From Candidatus Nanosynbacter sp. TM7-087 (GTDB lineage: Bacteria > Patescibacteriota > Saccharimonadia > Saccharimonadales > Saccharimonadaceae), in contig NZ_JAJQJU010000001.1 of the NCBI RefSeq assembly GCF_022828365.1, positions 310,001 to 374,000 of the forward strand: a stretch of DNA of 64,000 bases, read 5' to 3'. The notes under the pieces were generated by a model. The model did no database searches and was not told the origin of the DNA. It was given only the letters and a program-made list of their open reading frames with translations. Below are positions 48,337-55,983 of this stretch, piece after piece. Position 1 is the first letter of the stretch. Every line of letters begins with the position of its first letter. A program made the translations under genes and the position numbers.

Positions 48337-50127
48337 ATGGGAAGTCTTACTGATAGACAATTTATGTTCGACTTAAGGGAAACCGTTTCTGTTGCTACAA
48401 AGAGAAATTGGAAACGCCTTGGTGCGAATAATAAAAAAGAGCGTTGCTCGACTCGAGCGAATAAACGGATGTCTGAAAAAACCATTATTCCAAAAGAGAG
48501 TTTTGATGACATCGCAAATATTCCGATGATCGAAAACATAGCCAATATAATTAAAACTTCGAGCTATGCCGTAGACAATGCCTTATTCTCTTTAGGCGTA
48601 AATTTGATGAATAGAGCTAAAGTCAGTGCAAGCAATCTCGCTTATCTTGAAAAAGAATACGATTTAGAGATTATTGATGAATTGATGACCATGCGACTAC
48701 CTAACGAGGGAGATCTACTAGGCTTGGTATACCAATGTATACAAACAGAGGGAGAAAAGAACATTAAAGGGTCTTACTATACTCCTAAAAAAGTCGTACA
48801 AAGTATGGTTTCTGATATCAAGCTGAAGCCGAACGATAAAGTTCTTGATCCGTGCTGCGGTAGTTCGGCATTTCTTTTGAATATTCCGAACATCAAACCT
48901 AAGCAAATATTTGGCTCCGATATCGATCCAATTGCAGTTATGATCTCTAGGGTAAATTATTTTTTGAAATTTCCGAAAACCACAAATAGCCCAAAAATTT
49001 ATGAAGCAGATTTTTTGGAGTCGTTAAGTTTGCTGAATATGCAAGAAAATGATTTTCAGAAAAATATAAATAGCAATTCTTTTGATTATATTATCACCAA
49101 TCCGCCCTGGGGTGCGGTCAGCACAAATAATCACTTTTCCTCAAAAAACATCTTGTCAGGCGAAATGTTCTCTCTATTTTTGGTTAAATCATTTGAGAAT
49201 CTAAAAGACGGTGGTAATATGCGCTTCCTGTTGCCCCAGTCTATATTGAATGTAAAAACACATCAAGATATCAGGAAATATTTGCTTAAAACCACAAATC
49301 TGAAAGAAATTAGATTGCACCCCGGCTCTTTCTCGGGTGTAATGACTCAATACATATCACTCGAAGCTGAGAAAAACAAAAAGGCTGCCAGTACTTTTAC
49401 AATTATTGATAATAAAAATGAATACAGAATAGAGAAGAAGTCGCTTACTGCACAAAATCACTTCGCAATAAACACAATTGATAGTACCGATAGAGAAATA
49501 CTAGACAAAGTCTTATCCAAGAAAAAATACGATCTAAGCAGCTCCATATGGGCACTAGGTATAGTCACAGGTAATAATAAAGAAAAACTGTTTGATGGGC
49601 CACGAGCTGGGTTTGAGCCAATATTCACAGGTAAGGAGATCATGCCTTTTAAGTTGAAAGACGCCAAGAAATACATTCACTACAATCGTTCAAACTTTCA
49701 ACAAGTTGCCAAAGATGAAATCTATCGAGCAGATAAAAAATTAGTTTATAAGTTTATTTCTAAGAAGCTAGTTTTTTCCATAGACGACTCTGGACAACTA
49801 TTCTTAAATAGTGCCAATATCTTGATTCCACAAGTCCCCAATATGTCTATAAACTCAGTTGCTGCTTTTCTAAATTCAGAGCTCTATCAATATCTACATA
49901 AAAAAATGTTTGGCGAAATCAAAATATTAAAAAGTAGCCTGTTAGCTCTACCTTTCATTGAAATAACAGCCAAGCAAGACGAAGAGCTTTCTAGCAAAGT
50001 AGAAAACATATTGCAGTCAGATCGAGAAGATTATCCTGATTTGCAAAAGTATATCTATAATTTATTTGATATTGATGACTACCAGATTAATCACATAAAA
50101 GGAGAGTTGTATGGAAGTATTAATTAG
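48337..50127 (+). CDS. N6-adenine DNA methyltransferase (type II-like)
   Basis: 596 residues from ATG 48337; TATAAT (48322-48327) ends 9 bases upstream, so the frame extension to 48298 is excluded. An N-terminal helix-turn-helix-like stretch (VSVATKRNWKRLGAN) is followed by SAM motif I DPCCGSSAF (about 171-179), catalytic motif IV TNPPWGA (254-260) and a C-terminal target-recognition region. Start ATG 48469 is an alternative. It overlaps the nuclease gene by 17 bases, a classic restriction-modification pair, and would protect host DNA. Base content is more A/T-rich than neighbouring core genes. Confidence 0.9.
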   Translation: MGSLTDRQFMFDLRETVSVATKRNWKRLGANNKKERCSTRANKRMSEKTIIPKESFDDIANIPMIENIANIIKTSSYAVDNALFSLGVNLMNRAKVSASNLAYLEKEYDLEIIDELMTMRLPNEGDLLGLVYQCIQTEGEKNIKGSYYTPKKVVQSMVSDIKLKPNDKVLDPCCGSSAFLLNIPNIKPKQIFGSDIDPIAVMISRVNYFLKFPKTTNSPKIYEADFLESLSLLNMQENDFQKNINSNSFDYIITNPPWGAVSTNNHFSSKNILSGEMFSLFLVKSFENLKDGGNMRFLLPQSILNVKTHQDIRKYLLKTTNLKEIRLHPGSFSGVMTQYISLEAEKNKKAASTFTIIDNKNEYRIEKKSLTAQNHFAINTIDSTDREILDKVLSKKKYDLSSSIWALGIVTGNNKEKLFDGPRAGFEPIFTGKEIMPFKLKDAKKYIHYNRSNFQQVAKDEIYRADKKLVYKFISKKLVFSIDDSGQLFLNSANILIPQVPNMSINSVAAFLNSELYQYLHKKMFGEIKILKSSLLALPFIEITAKQDEELSSKVENILQSDREDYPDLQKYIYNLFDIDDYQINHIKGELYGSIN

Positions 50128-50815
50128 TGAATTGAAACAAAACGTCGTAAAATTAAATGGAAAATACAATTTAGATGATGAATTCTTAGATAATTTATAC
50201 TCGGTTTACCCGTTTAATAGATTCGAATATATCATTAGCCATTTAATCGCCGAGAAAATCTTAAGTCTTGAGCAATATCTAGAAATTAGAAACGCCTATT
50301 TGCGTCGGAATAAATTCTTGTATGTTTTTGAAATAACAGCGCCACGAACCTTTGGAGAAGCTTGGGCTCAGCGACATTTGAATGAACTTATACCAGAATT
50401 AGATCGCCCATCTAAGGATTTTGATAAGAATTATACTGGACAATATGATTTTTGGTACAACGGAATATCTATTGAAGTGAAGGCATCGAGAGCAGTTATG
50501 CGTAAAGGTGGCGGTACATTACTAGAAAAGGCATTATCTTCTAATTCAAGGCATGGTTTCGATATGAATTTCCAGCAAATCAAACCTAGTTGTGCTAAGG
50601 TTTTTGTTTGGATTGGTGTTTGGCGAGACACTATCAGATACTGGGTGCTGTCTAGCGATGAAGTCAAAAATAACAAGTATTTTTCTAAGGGGCAATATCG
50701 TGGCAATGTCGGCGAGGGTCAACTTTGGATAAAAGACACTAACATAAAAGAATTTGAGAAATATCTTGTGCCGCCACGAGAAATCTTAGAGACAATTGAG
50801 CGAAAGGCAAAATAA
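50111..50815 (+). CDS. restriction endonuclease, PD-(D/E)XK type
   Basis: 234 residues. The motif Asp113...Glu122-Val-Lys124 (YDFWYNGISIEVKAS) fits the PD-(D/E)XK nuclease core, preceded by helices and followed by a strand-rich region. Overlap with the upstream methyltransferase and shared A/T-rich codons support a type II restriction role. Recognition site cannot be read from the sequence. No toxin-like alternative fits better. Confidence 0.8.
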   Translation: MEVLISELKQNVVKLNGKYNLDDEFLDNLYSVYPFNRFEYIISHLIAEKILSLEQYLEIRNAYLRRNKFLYVFEITAPRTFGEAWAQRHLNELIPELDRPSKDFDKNYTGQYDFWYNGISIEVKASRAVMRKGGGTLLEKALSSNSRHGFDMNFQQIKPSCAKVFVWIGVWRDTIRYWVLSSDEVKNNKYFSKGQYRGNVGEGQLWIKDTNIKEFEKYLVPPREILETIERKAK

Positions 50816-51202
50816 ATGTCCGATGAAGTGCGTTTGATTTCCGAAATATCAAGCGATACCTACAGAAATAGTAGCGGCTCAGAAATTGCGGTTATAAAAA
50901 TCGCCAACGATGTTCTTATGACTACTAAAGAAATGTCTAAATTCTATGGCGTAAGTGTGCCGACGATATGCAAAAAGCTAAGAAAGCTGTTTGCTGATAG
51001 TGGAGTTAATGAAAAGCAGGTTAGCTCAATTCTTACTCACAAAGCCAGTGATGGTAAGCTCTATCGCACAACCTTCTATAATTCGCAAGTGATAATTGCC
51101 ATCGGCGCAATGCTAAAGTCACCCGAAGCCAAGCAATTTCAAGAATGGATTGCTCCAGAAATCAAAAACAAATCTATTAATAATTTTCTCGAATTGAAAT
51201 AG
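50816..51202 (+). CDS. RhuM-like (virulence RhuM / Fic N-terminal-type) protein, short
   Basis: 128 residues. VLMTTKEMSKFYGVSVPTICKKLRKLF resembles the winged-helix N-terminus of RhuM proteins, and SILTHKASDGKLYRTTFYNSQVIIAIGAMLKSPEAKQFQEW continues the match. RhuM proteins are usually over 300 residues, so this is an N-terminal-domain-only form or a remnant. It follows the nuclease stop with no spacer and could be a DNA-binding regulator of the cassette. Its end overlaps the convergent TIR gene by 26 bases. Confidence 0.65.
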   Translation: MSDEVRLISEISSDTYRNSSGSEIAVIKIANDVLMTTKEMSKFYGVSVPTICKKLRKLFADSGVNEKQVSSILTHKASDGKLYRTTFYNSQVIIAIGAMLKSPEAKQFQEWIAPEIKNKSINNFLELK

Positions 51203-51674
51203 CCTCCTCTACCCAGCTCTCCAGATTGTTCTTTATATAATCATAAACATCTGTACTATCGGAATGTGGCGGATCGTACACTTTGACTATACTTGATAAT
51301 TTCTTACCGTTGCGCTTCATCGTAAAATCATCAAAAGGATTATTTCCCTTACTGGTTTGCTCGCCATTTACATTTTTTAGATTGTGTACATAAATACCAA
51401 CAACGCCTTTCCCGTCATTCCATGATTTTTCAATCTCGTATTTTATCCATTTTCTGCCAGCTGTATTTTTGCCTATAAGCACTATTGTACAAGAACGTCC
51501 GTGAAGTTGATTGTTAATCCATTTTTGTATAGCGTCGTTACCACCCTTCTTGACGTCTTCCCAGTCGTTATCGCTGACTGGTTGATTTCCTTCTACTATT
51601 CCGATGTTTCTCACTTGTGAAGCACGCCAACTGTCTGGGGTGAAGTGAAAACTATAAAATACCTTTCTTGACAT
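51177..51674 (-). CDS. TIR-like (DUF1863, ThsB-related) protein
   Basis: 165 residues. RKVFYSFHFTPDSWRASQVRNIG (residues 3-25), TIVLIGKNTAGRKWIKYEI (63-81, with Trp76 and Glu80) and GVVGIYVHNLKN fit the TIR-like fold of the MTH538/DUF1863 group. In Thoeris systems ThsB proteins make a cyclic ADP-ribose-type signal from NAD on phage infection. No ThsA (SIR2-SLOG) gene is nearby; its partner is the membrane protein 4 bases upstream. A signalling role is inferred from family. Confidence 0.8.
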   Translation of the reverse strand: MSRKVFYSFHFTPDSWRASQVRNIGIVEGNQPVSDNDWEDVKKGGNDAIQKWINNQLHGRSCTIVLIGKNTAGRKWIKYEIEKSWNDGKGVVGIYVHNLKNVNGEQTSKGNNPFDDFTMKRNGKKLSSIVKVYDPPHSDSTDVYDYIKNNLESWVEEAISIRENY

Positions 51675-51678
51675 ATTT

Positions 51679-52125
51679 TTAATTCCTTATTTTAATTAGT
51701 AAACTTATATCAAAATTGTTATTGATAATAATCCCAACGACAACAATCAAGACTATGCCATAAAACAATAGAAGAACAGGTCTGCGAAACGCCTCCAACC
51801 AGGTAGAAAACTTAATAAACTGACCAATGTTCATTCCATAATCGACTTTTTCAGAACTCGTTTCCGCAACCTGCTTGTATAGCTTACGATAGCCTCGCTC
51901 AAGCATTAAATAATAAGCGTCGATCGCCCAGAATATCAAAACTATACCCAAAATTAACCAGAGCAAATCGTTATTTCTAGTTGTAATCATTGCTGTAAAG
52001 ACAGCGCCAATTATAGTGACAGACCAACCCTTAAAAAGAAAGGTATTTGATGACAGGCGATTTATCACGCCTTGTATGAACTCTAAATGAGAACGCTTGT
52101 CGTCTGGCGTGGTTTTACTCCTCAT
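51679..52125 (-). CDS. small membrane protein paired with the TIR-like protein
   Basis: 148 residues. Membrane helices at about 32-49, 53-71 and 114-134; the segment AIDAYYLMLERGYRKLYKQV after helix 2 is predicted cytosolic and helical. This resembles SLATT-type pore-forming effectors that accompany nucleotide-signal sensors, but I cannot assign it to SLATT with certainty. An extended -10 (TATAAT at 52134-52139, minus strand) ends 8 bases before the ATG: leaderless, lying just inside the right inverted repeat. Likely effector of the TIR-like protein. Confidence 0.65.
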   Translation of the reverse strand: MRSKTTPDDKRSHLEFIQGVINRLSSNTFLFKGWSVTIIGAVFTAMITTRNNDLLWLILGIVLIFWAIDAYYLMLERGYRKLYKQVAETSSEKVDYGMNIGQFIKFSTWLEAFRRPVLLLFYGIVLIVVVGIIINNNFDISLLIKIRN

Positions 52126-52153
52126 ATAATTATATTATATCACACAGGACGCG

Positions 52154-52387
52154 ATTTCTTATCAAGTTATTTCCATCAAAATGCCACTTATCTAATCTGT
52201 TCAAGTTAATCCCTTTTGTTCAGTTATTTCTGTTTTCTGAGGTAATTTAAGCGGTTTTGGGCGGTGGCAAAAACCGTTTAAAACCGTAGGTAGCGACTTT
52301 GTCGCTCTTATGGCGCGCCAAATAGATTGAATTAGATTTACAACTTTGTACTAAAGTAGGTTCTAGCATGGGCGTAAAATCGCACCA
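52154..52387 (-). repeat. right 234-bp inverted repeat of the defence cassette
   Basis: Mirror copy of 48062-48295 with one mismatch. Its outer end CGCACCA (52381-52387) is followed by TTTCAGAG and the terminator of tRNA-Leu(CAG). Confidence 0.92.
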
Positions 52388-52396
52388 TTTCAGAGT

Positions 52397-52431
52397 AAAA
52401 ATCCAAATCGTCGCCCGAATGGGCGACGATT
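52397..52431 (-). terminator. terminator of tRNA-Leu(CAG)
   Basis: Perfect 11-bp stem AATCGTCGCCC / GGGCGACGATT (52406-52431) followed on the minus strand by TGGATTTTTAC. Confidence 0.8.
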
Positions 52432-52449
52432 CCGAAGTTCTCCGTATCT

Positions 52450-52536
52450 TGGTGCGGATGAAAGGACTTGAACCTTCACGTACTTGCGTACACTAGCACC
52501 TGAAGCTAGCGCGTCTACCAATTCCGCCACATCCGC
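52450..52536 (-). tRNA. tRNA-Leu(CAG)
   Basis: 87 nt with encoded CCA. Acceptor GCGGATG / CATCCGC, D-loop with GG, anticodon stem CTAGC / GCTAG around TTCAGGT (anticodon CAG), long variable arm GTACGCAAGTAC, T-loop TTCAAGT. Reads CUG. Confidence 0.95.
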
Positions 52537-52576
52537 ATGGGCTACGCGTCAATTATAGCCCAATTCTCACCCAGTA

Positions 52577-54190
52577 TCAAGCTTGATTGCGAAGCTTACA
52601 CCATGCGTTTAATTCCGCCGCCAGCTCCTTTGGCTGAGCCTCCGTTTTAATTCCTGGATTAAAAATTCCAGCTGGATCAAAGATTTGCTTCACCTTCGCG
52701 TATAATTGTTTTTCATCATCTGGCAGATTCTTATAAATAAAGTTAGCCTTCAATCTTCCGTCACCACCAAATCCTGCAAATGAGCCTTCATACTTATTAA
52801 CAATCTGAGAAATTTCCGCCAACAATTGAAGAATCTTCTGGCGTTCACTCACCTTTTTACTATCAAACGTCGGATGTAGAGAAATATAATCGCTTGAAAA
52901 GTCAACAAAAACTGGCAAATCTACGCCGTACTTAGATTCCAACGACTTCAACTCGCTAAGGAAACTATCAATCTTTTCTGGCGCCATTAAAATCCCGGAG
53001 AAAACGCGCGGCGTAATCATATGCGGCTCGCTCGGAGTTTCCGCCAAAGCCAAAACAGAATGCAAACTAAACAAATCCTGCTCTTCCAAATGTAGAGTTT
53101 TTATGTCAATCGCTTCTGATGATTCCAATTTTCGAGTCAATTTCTTCGCGGCTTTATTGCGCGCTCTGTCAGAAAAGTCGTCAAAGATAGCCAAGACCAC
53201 CGCACCCTTAAAGCATTCTTTCGGCGCCCACTCAACCGCTTTACCGACGACCGCAGCCTGACGGAAGAATCGCCCGTCGATTATTTCCACCGCCGACGCC
53301 TTATTTTTCATCGCTAATTCCACGGCTGATTGCGCGTCTGATAATTTCTTATACGATGCCGCAACAACTGAATATTCTGGACGAATAAATTGCGCCTTCA
53401 TAATAACTTCACAAATCACACCCAGACTTCCCTGACTACCAATAAACAACGGCGTCAAATCGAACGACCCATCTTTTTGCTTCACTCGAGAAATCCCGCT
53501 ATAACCAACCGTATCTGGCAAAGCTGGGTCCATTTGCGAAATCAGCTCGGCGTTATCTGAGATTAAATTGTCAATCTCTCGATAAATCTCACCCTCAAAC
53601 GTCGATAAGCCTTTTTTCTTACTCAATTCGCGTCGAGATATGCGCCCAGTCTGAATCACGTCGCCGTTACTTAGGACAATCTCAAGCTGCTGAATGGCAT
53701 CAGCAAAACGGCCATGCGTGCCAGATAACATTCCAGACGGAGCTGTGTTAATTGCGCCACCAATCGTGCCTTCTTCCGCCACATATGAAGTTCGCGGCAG
53801 GCCCAAGCCTTTATGAGTAGACAAAGTTGCGTTGATTGCCGAAAGAGAAATTCCCGCTTGAACATGAATCAGTTGCTGGCGAGGATCAATACCAACCACA
53901 CGATTCATATACGTTTTTTCATCAATTGCAATACCTTTATTCGTCGCTGCGCCAGTTTCATCATTGCCACAACCACGAACAAATACAGGTAAAACATGAC
54001 CTTTCTCTGCCAATTGAGAACAAAATCGCATCACTTTCCTGATGTCGTTCATATTAGCCGCATGAACAATCATTTCTGGTCGGCGCGCCAAAAGTCCGTT
54101 ATCAACTTCAACTTGACTCAATATAAAATCCTGCGACGCGACTTCGCCGCTAAGATGCTCATTCAAATATTTCGCAACTTTATTCATCAA
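52577..54190 (-). CDS. FAD-binding oxidoreductase, D-lactate dehydrogenase-like
   Basis: 537 residues. N-terminal FAD-binding type 4 domain: VLPVFVRGCGNDETGAATNKGIAID, VQAGISLSAIN, and EEGTIGGAINTAPSGMLSGTHGRFADAI; then a GlcD-like C-terminal half (GFGGDGRLKANF, FDPAGIFNPGIK). Fits the D-lactate/glycolate dehydrogenase family. The electron acceptor is not evident, as no quinone-pathway genes are seen. No Fe-S domain. Strong AAGGAGG site. Between the two tRNA-Leu genes. Confidence 0.85.
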   Translation of the reverse strand: MMNKVAKYLNEHLSGEVASQDFILSQVEVDNGLLARRPEMIVHAANMNDIRKVMRFCSQLAEKGHVLPVFVRGCGNDETGAATNKGIAIDEKTYMNRVVGIDPRQQLIHVQAGISLSAINATLSTHKGLGLPRTSYVAEEGTIGGAINTAPSGMLSGTHGRFADAIQQLEIVLSNGDVIQTGRISRRELSKKKGLSTFEGEIYREIDNLISDNAELISQMDPALPDTVGYSGISRVKQKDGSFDLTPLFIGSQGSLGVICEVIMKAQFIRPEYSVVAASYKKLSDAQSAVELAMKNKASAVEIIDGRFFRQAAVVGKAVEWAPKECFKGAVVLAIFDDFSDRARNKAAKKLTRKLESSEAIDIKTLHLEEQDLFSLHSVLALAETPSEPHMITPRVFSGILMAPEKIDSFLSELKSLESKYGVDLPVFVDFSSDYISLHPTFDSKKVSERQKILQLLAEISQIVNKYEGSFAGFGGDGRLKANFIYKNLPDDEKQLYAKVKQIFDPAGIFNPGIKTEAQPKELAAELNAWCKLRNQA

Positions 54191-54234
54191 TCCTCCTTAG
54201 CATGTTACTTCAATTTTAACATAAGCGCGGACAG

Positions 54235-54263
54235 TTGATAAGTAGAATTTGTTTTGATATAAT
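54235..54263 (+). promoter_or_regulatory. promoter of tRNA-Leu(TAG)
   Basis: TTGATA (54235-54240), 17 bases, TATAAT (54258-54263); the tRNA begins 8 bases later. Confidence 0.8.
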
Positions 54264-54271
54264 CGAGTTAT

Positions 54272-54356
54272 GCGGATGTGGTGGAATTGGTAGACACGCA
54301 TGCCTTAGGAGCATGTGCCTCACGGCGTGAAGGTTCAAGTCCTTTCATCCGCACCA
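54272..54356 (+). tRNA. tRNA-Leu(TAG)
   Basis: 85 nt with encoded CCA. Acceptor GCGGATG / CATCCGC, anticodon stem CATGC / GCATG around CTTAGGA (anticodon TAG, reads CUA/CUG), variable arm TGCCTCACGGCG, T-loop TTCAAGT. Acceptor stem and T-arm are identical to tRNA-Leu(CAG). Confidence 0.96.
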
Positions 54357-54380
54357 AGAGCTGAAATTTTTCACCATAAG

Positions 54381-54408
54381 AAAATCACCCGTAGTCAGGG
54401 TGATTTTT
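54381..54408 (+). terminator. terminator of tRNA-Leu(TAG)
   Basis: AAAATCACCC / GGGTGATTTTT stem with T run. A near-identical inverted copy lies at 48011-48040. Confidence 0.85.
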
Positions 54409-54436
54409 AATATCATAAGTTCATATTTCAAAGAAG

Positions 54437-54479
54437 GGGTTGACAGGCAACCATAAGTAGAACAGTTACTTATCAACCC
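54437..54479 (-). terminator. cassette C 3' tail hairpin containing A'
   Basis: Minus-strand GGGTTGA (54473-54479) pairs with TCAACCC; the 3' arm contains TTGCCTGTCAA (54440-54450), the reverse complement of the leader segment TTGACAGGCAA of the same gene. Third instance of leader/tail complementarity. Confidence 0.65.
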
Positions 54480-54488
54480 TTTCTTCGC

Positions 54489-54962
54489 CTAGCACTGGTC
54501 GTACGGACGAACATTCATCTCATCGTAGATTGAGGAAGTATAGTTGCGTCCGTATACTTCACGATACAGATCCTCCCACTTGTGTAACTCTCCGTAGAGC
54601 TCCGTGATCTTATGTTCATCCTCCATATGCTTTGCCCACGCCGCTTCGGCAGCAGGGAAAGTGCCAGGACGGCTGGGCCAGTGGGCGAGCCAGAAGTCAT
54701 CTCCAGACTTTTCGACGATCTCGTCGCGGCAAGAGCTGAACACTGCATAGCTATCGAATGTGAGAGCTTTAGCAGCCCTCATCTTATCCTCAACTTCCTT
54801 GATCCGGAGAGGAATGAAGTCTTTTAGCCCCCAGAGATGTGCTGCGGTAGACTCTAGGTCCTCTCTGATCGCGTCTGTAAGTTGGAGCGGGCGAGGATTC
54901 TCGCTCGATCCATAAACCAGCCCAGAATCAGCCTTTCCAAAAATACGTCGGAAGAGACCCAT
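54489..54962 (-). CDS. cassette C cargo: soluble protein, unknown
   Basis: 157 residues. Begins MGLFRRIFGKADSGLVYGSS, an amphipathic basic start, then largely helical with many aromatic and charged residues (KHMEDEHKITELYGELHKWEDLYREVYG). No signal or membrane helix. AAAGG site 7 bases before the ATG. Unrelated by eye to the cassette A and B cargo, although leader and tail are the same. C/G-ending codons. Function unknown. Confidence 0.7.
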   Translation of the reverse strand: MGLFRRIFGKADSGLVYGSSENPRPLQLTDAIREDLESTAAHLWGLKDFIPLRIKEVEDKMRAAKALTFDSYAVFSSCRDEIVEKSGDDFWLAHWPSRPGTFPAAEAAWAKHMEDEHKITELYGELHKWEDLYREVYGRNYTSSIYDEMNVRPYDQC

Positions 54963-55173
54963 TGCCTTACCTTTCTTCTCATCCTCACGGGAACGTGATA
55001 TGTACTATTCTTTAGCACAAGATGAGATTTCATCCCTCTCAATTATTCTTAAAAAAGAAATAAAAACTCATCTTGTGTTCGATTGCCTGTCAATGTTCAC
55101 TTTCAGACAAGGATTTACTCAACTCATCAACGAAAGCTACTTTTATTTGTACCACACTTGTATAAAAACTCAA
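54963..55173 (-). promoter_or_regulatory. structured leader of cassette C
   Basis: Minus strand: -35 TTGAGT (55168-55173), spacer with ATACAAGTGT, weak -10 near 55145-55151; P0 CTTTCG..GATGAG / CTTGTC..GAAAG (55100-55136); element A TGACAGGCAATCG (55080-55092); P1 ACAAGATGAG / CTCATCTTGT (55017-55076); P2 around AAAGA (about 55002-55020); hairpin TCACGTTCCCGTGA. Order matches cassettes A and B. Confidence 0.75.
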
Positions 55174-55193
55174 TAGAATACACTCGACGTAGC

Positions 55194-55222
55194 TTGTCAG
55201 GACTTGAAACCTGAACTATAAT
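55194..55222 (+). promoter_or_regulatory. promoter of tRNA-Val
   Basis: TTGTCA (55194-55199), 17 bases, TATAAT (55217-55222). Transcription would start about 40 bases before the mature tRNA. Confidence 0.75.
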
Positions 55223-55268
55223 TAGCTCACATCACGAGTTCGTTAAATAAAACGACAGATGTAATTAC

Positions 55269-55345
55269 GGGAAATTAGCTCAGTTGGCTAGAGCGCACGA
55301 TTCACATTCGTGAGGTCACAGGTTCGAGCCCTGTATTTCCCACCA
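55269..55345 (+). tRNA. tRNA-Val(CAC)
   Basis: 77 nt with CCA. Acceptor GGGAAAT / ATTTCCC, D-loop with GG, anticodon stem CACGA / TCGTG around TTCACAT (anticodon CAC), T-loop TTCGAGC. Confidence 0.95.
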
Positions 55346-55364
55346 TTTCACGTTAGGTATAAAT

Positions 55365-55886
55365 ATGGAATCTTTTTACGTTACGTCAACTCATCTTGAC
55401 ATAGATATGGCGACTGAACCTCACCCTTCTGGATTGGTTATATTCTCGCGAGAATTATCTACAAACGGGGAGCCGACTGGGCACATAATAGTATCTCCCG
55501 AGAACCATCATACAGATGTATATTACGATTATCTTACAAGGAATGAAGCTTTAGTAGCAGAACGTGAACATTGGGGAGTAAAAAATCATCAAGGCAAGAT
55601 TGTAAATTACTTCGCCCGAACAGAACCTGCTTATGGAATATACATACCTCAGCTAGACAGCATACCAGACTACCCCGAACTACTAATAGCTTGTACGAAG
55701 AATAAAAAAGCGAAGAGATTAGCCCATCAAGAATTAAGAGTAGACTCGACGCAAGTTAAATTGGCGACGCAAGCTCTCGGTATAGTAATGGCTGATCTAG
55801 ATATTTTGCATAGAGCCGACGGCGAAACTCGGCTGATAAATTTTCCAAAAGACCAACTTGACGAACAGCAAATTACAGTATATTAA
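55365..55886 (+). CDS. protein of unknown function downstream of tRNA-Val
   Basis: 173 residues, MESFYVTSTHLDIDMATEPHPSG to DEQQITVY. No membrane segment or known motif. Short gap (19 bases) after the tRNA, so it may be read from the tRNA promoter. A/T-rich codons differ from the cassette cargo genes. Cannot be assigned. Confidence 0.65.
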   Translation: MESFYVTSTHLDIDMATEPHPSGLVIFSRELSTNGEPTGHIIVSPENHHTDVYYDYLTRNEALVAEREHWGVKNHQGKIVNYFARTEPAYGIYIPQLDSIPDYPELLIACTKNKKAKRLAHQELRVDSTQVKLATQALGIVMADLDILHRADGETRLINFPKDQLDEQQITVY

Positions 55887-55983
55887 AGCATTAAACACAA
55901 CTTTCACTCTTTTTATTTCCCCCTTGTCGTGGTAAAATTTTATATTAAGAGGAAGGTCTGTGCTAATATCAGACCATATTTTT

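Larger units (their letters stand above)
48062..52387. mobile_element. 4.3-kb defence cassette bounded by inverted repeats
   Basis: Holds methyltransferase and nuclease genes plus a RhuM-like fragment on the plus strand and a TIR-like/membrane pair on the minus strand, converging in the middle. The bounding repeats are 234 bp and almost identical. It sits 62 bases beyond the 3' end of tRNA-Leu(CAG), and a displaced tRNA-Leu flank abuts its left end. No transposase or integrase is inside, so the mode of movement is unknown; calling it mobile is an inference from boundaries and content. Confidence 0.65.
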
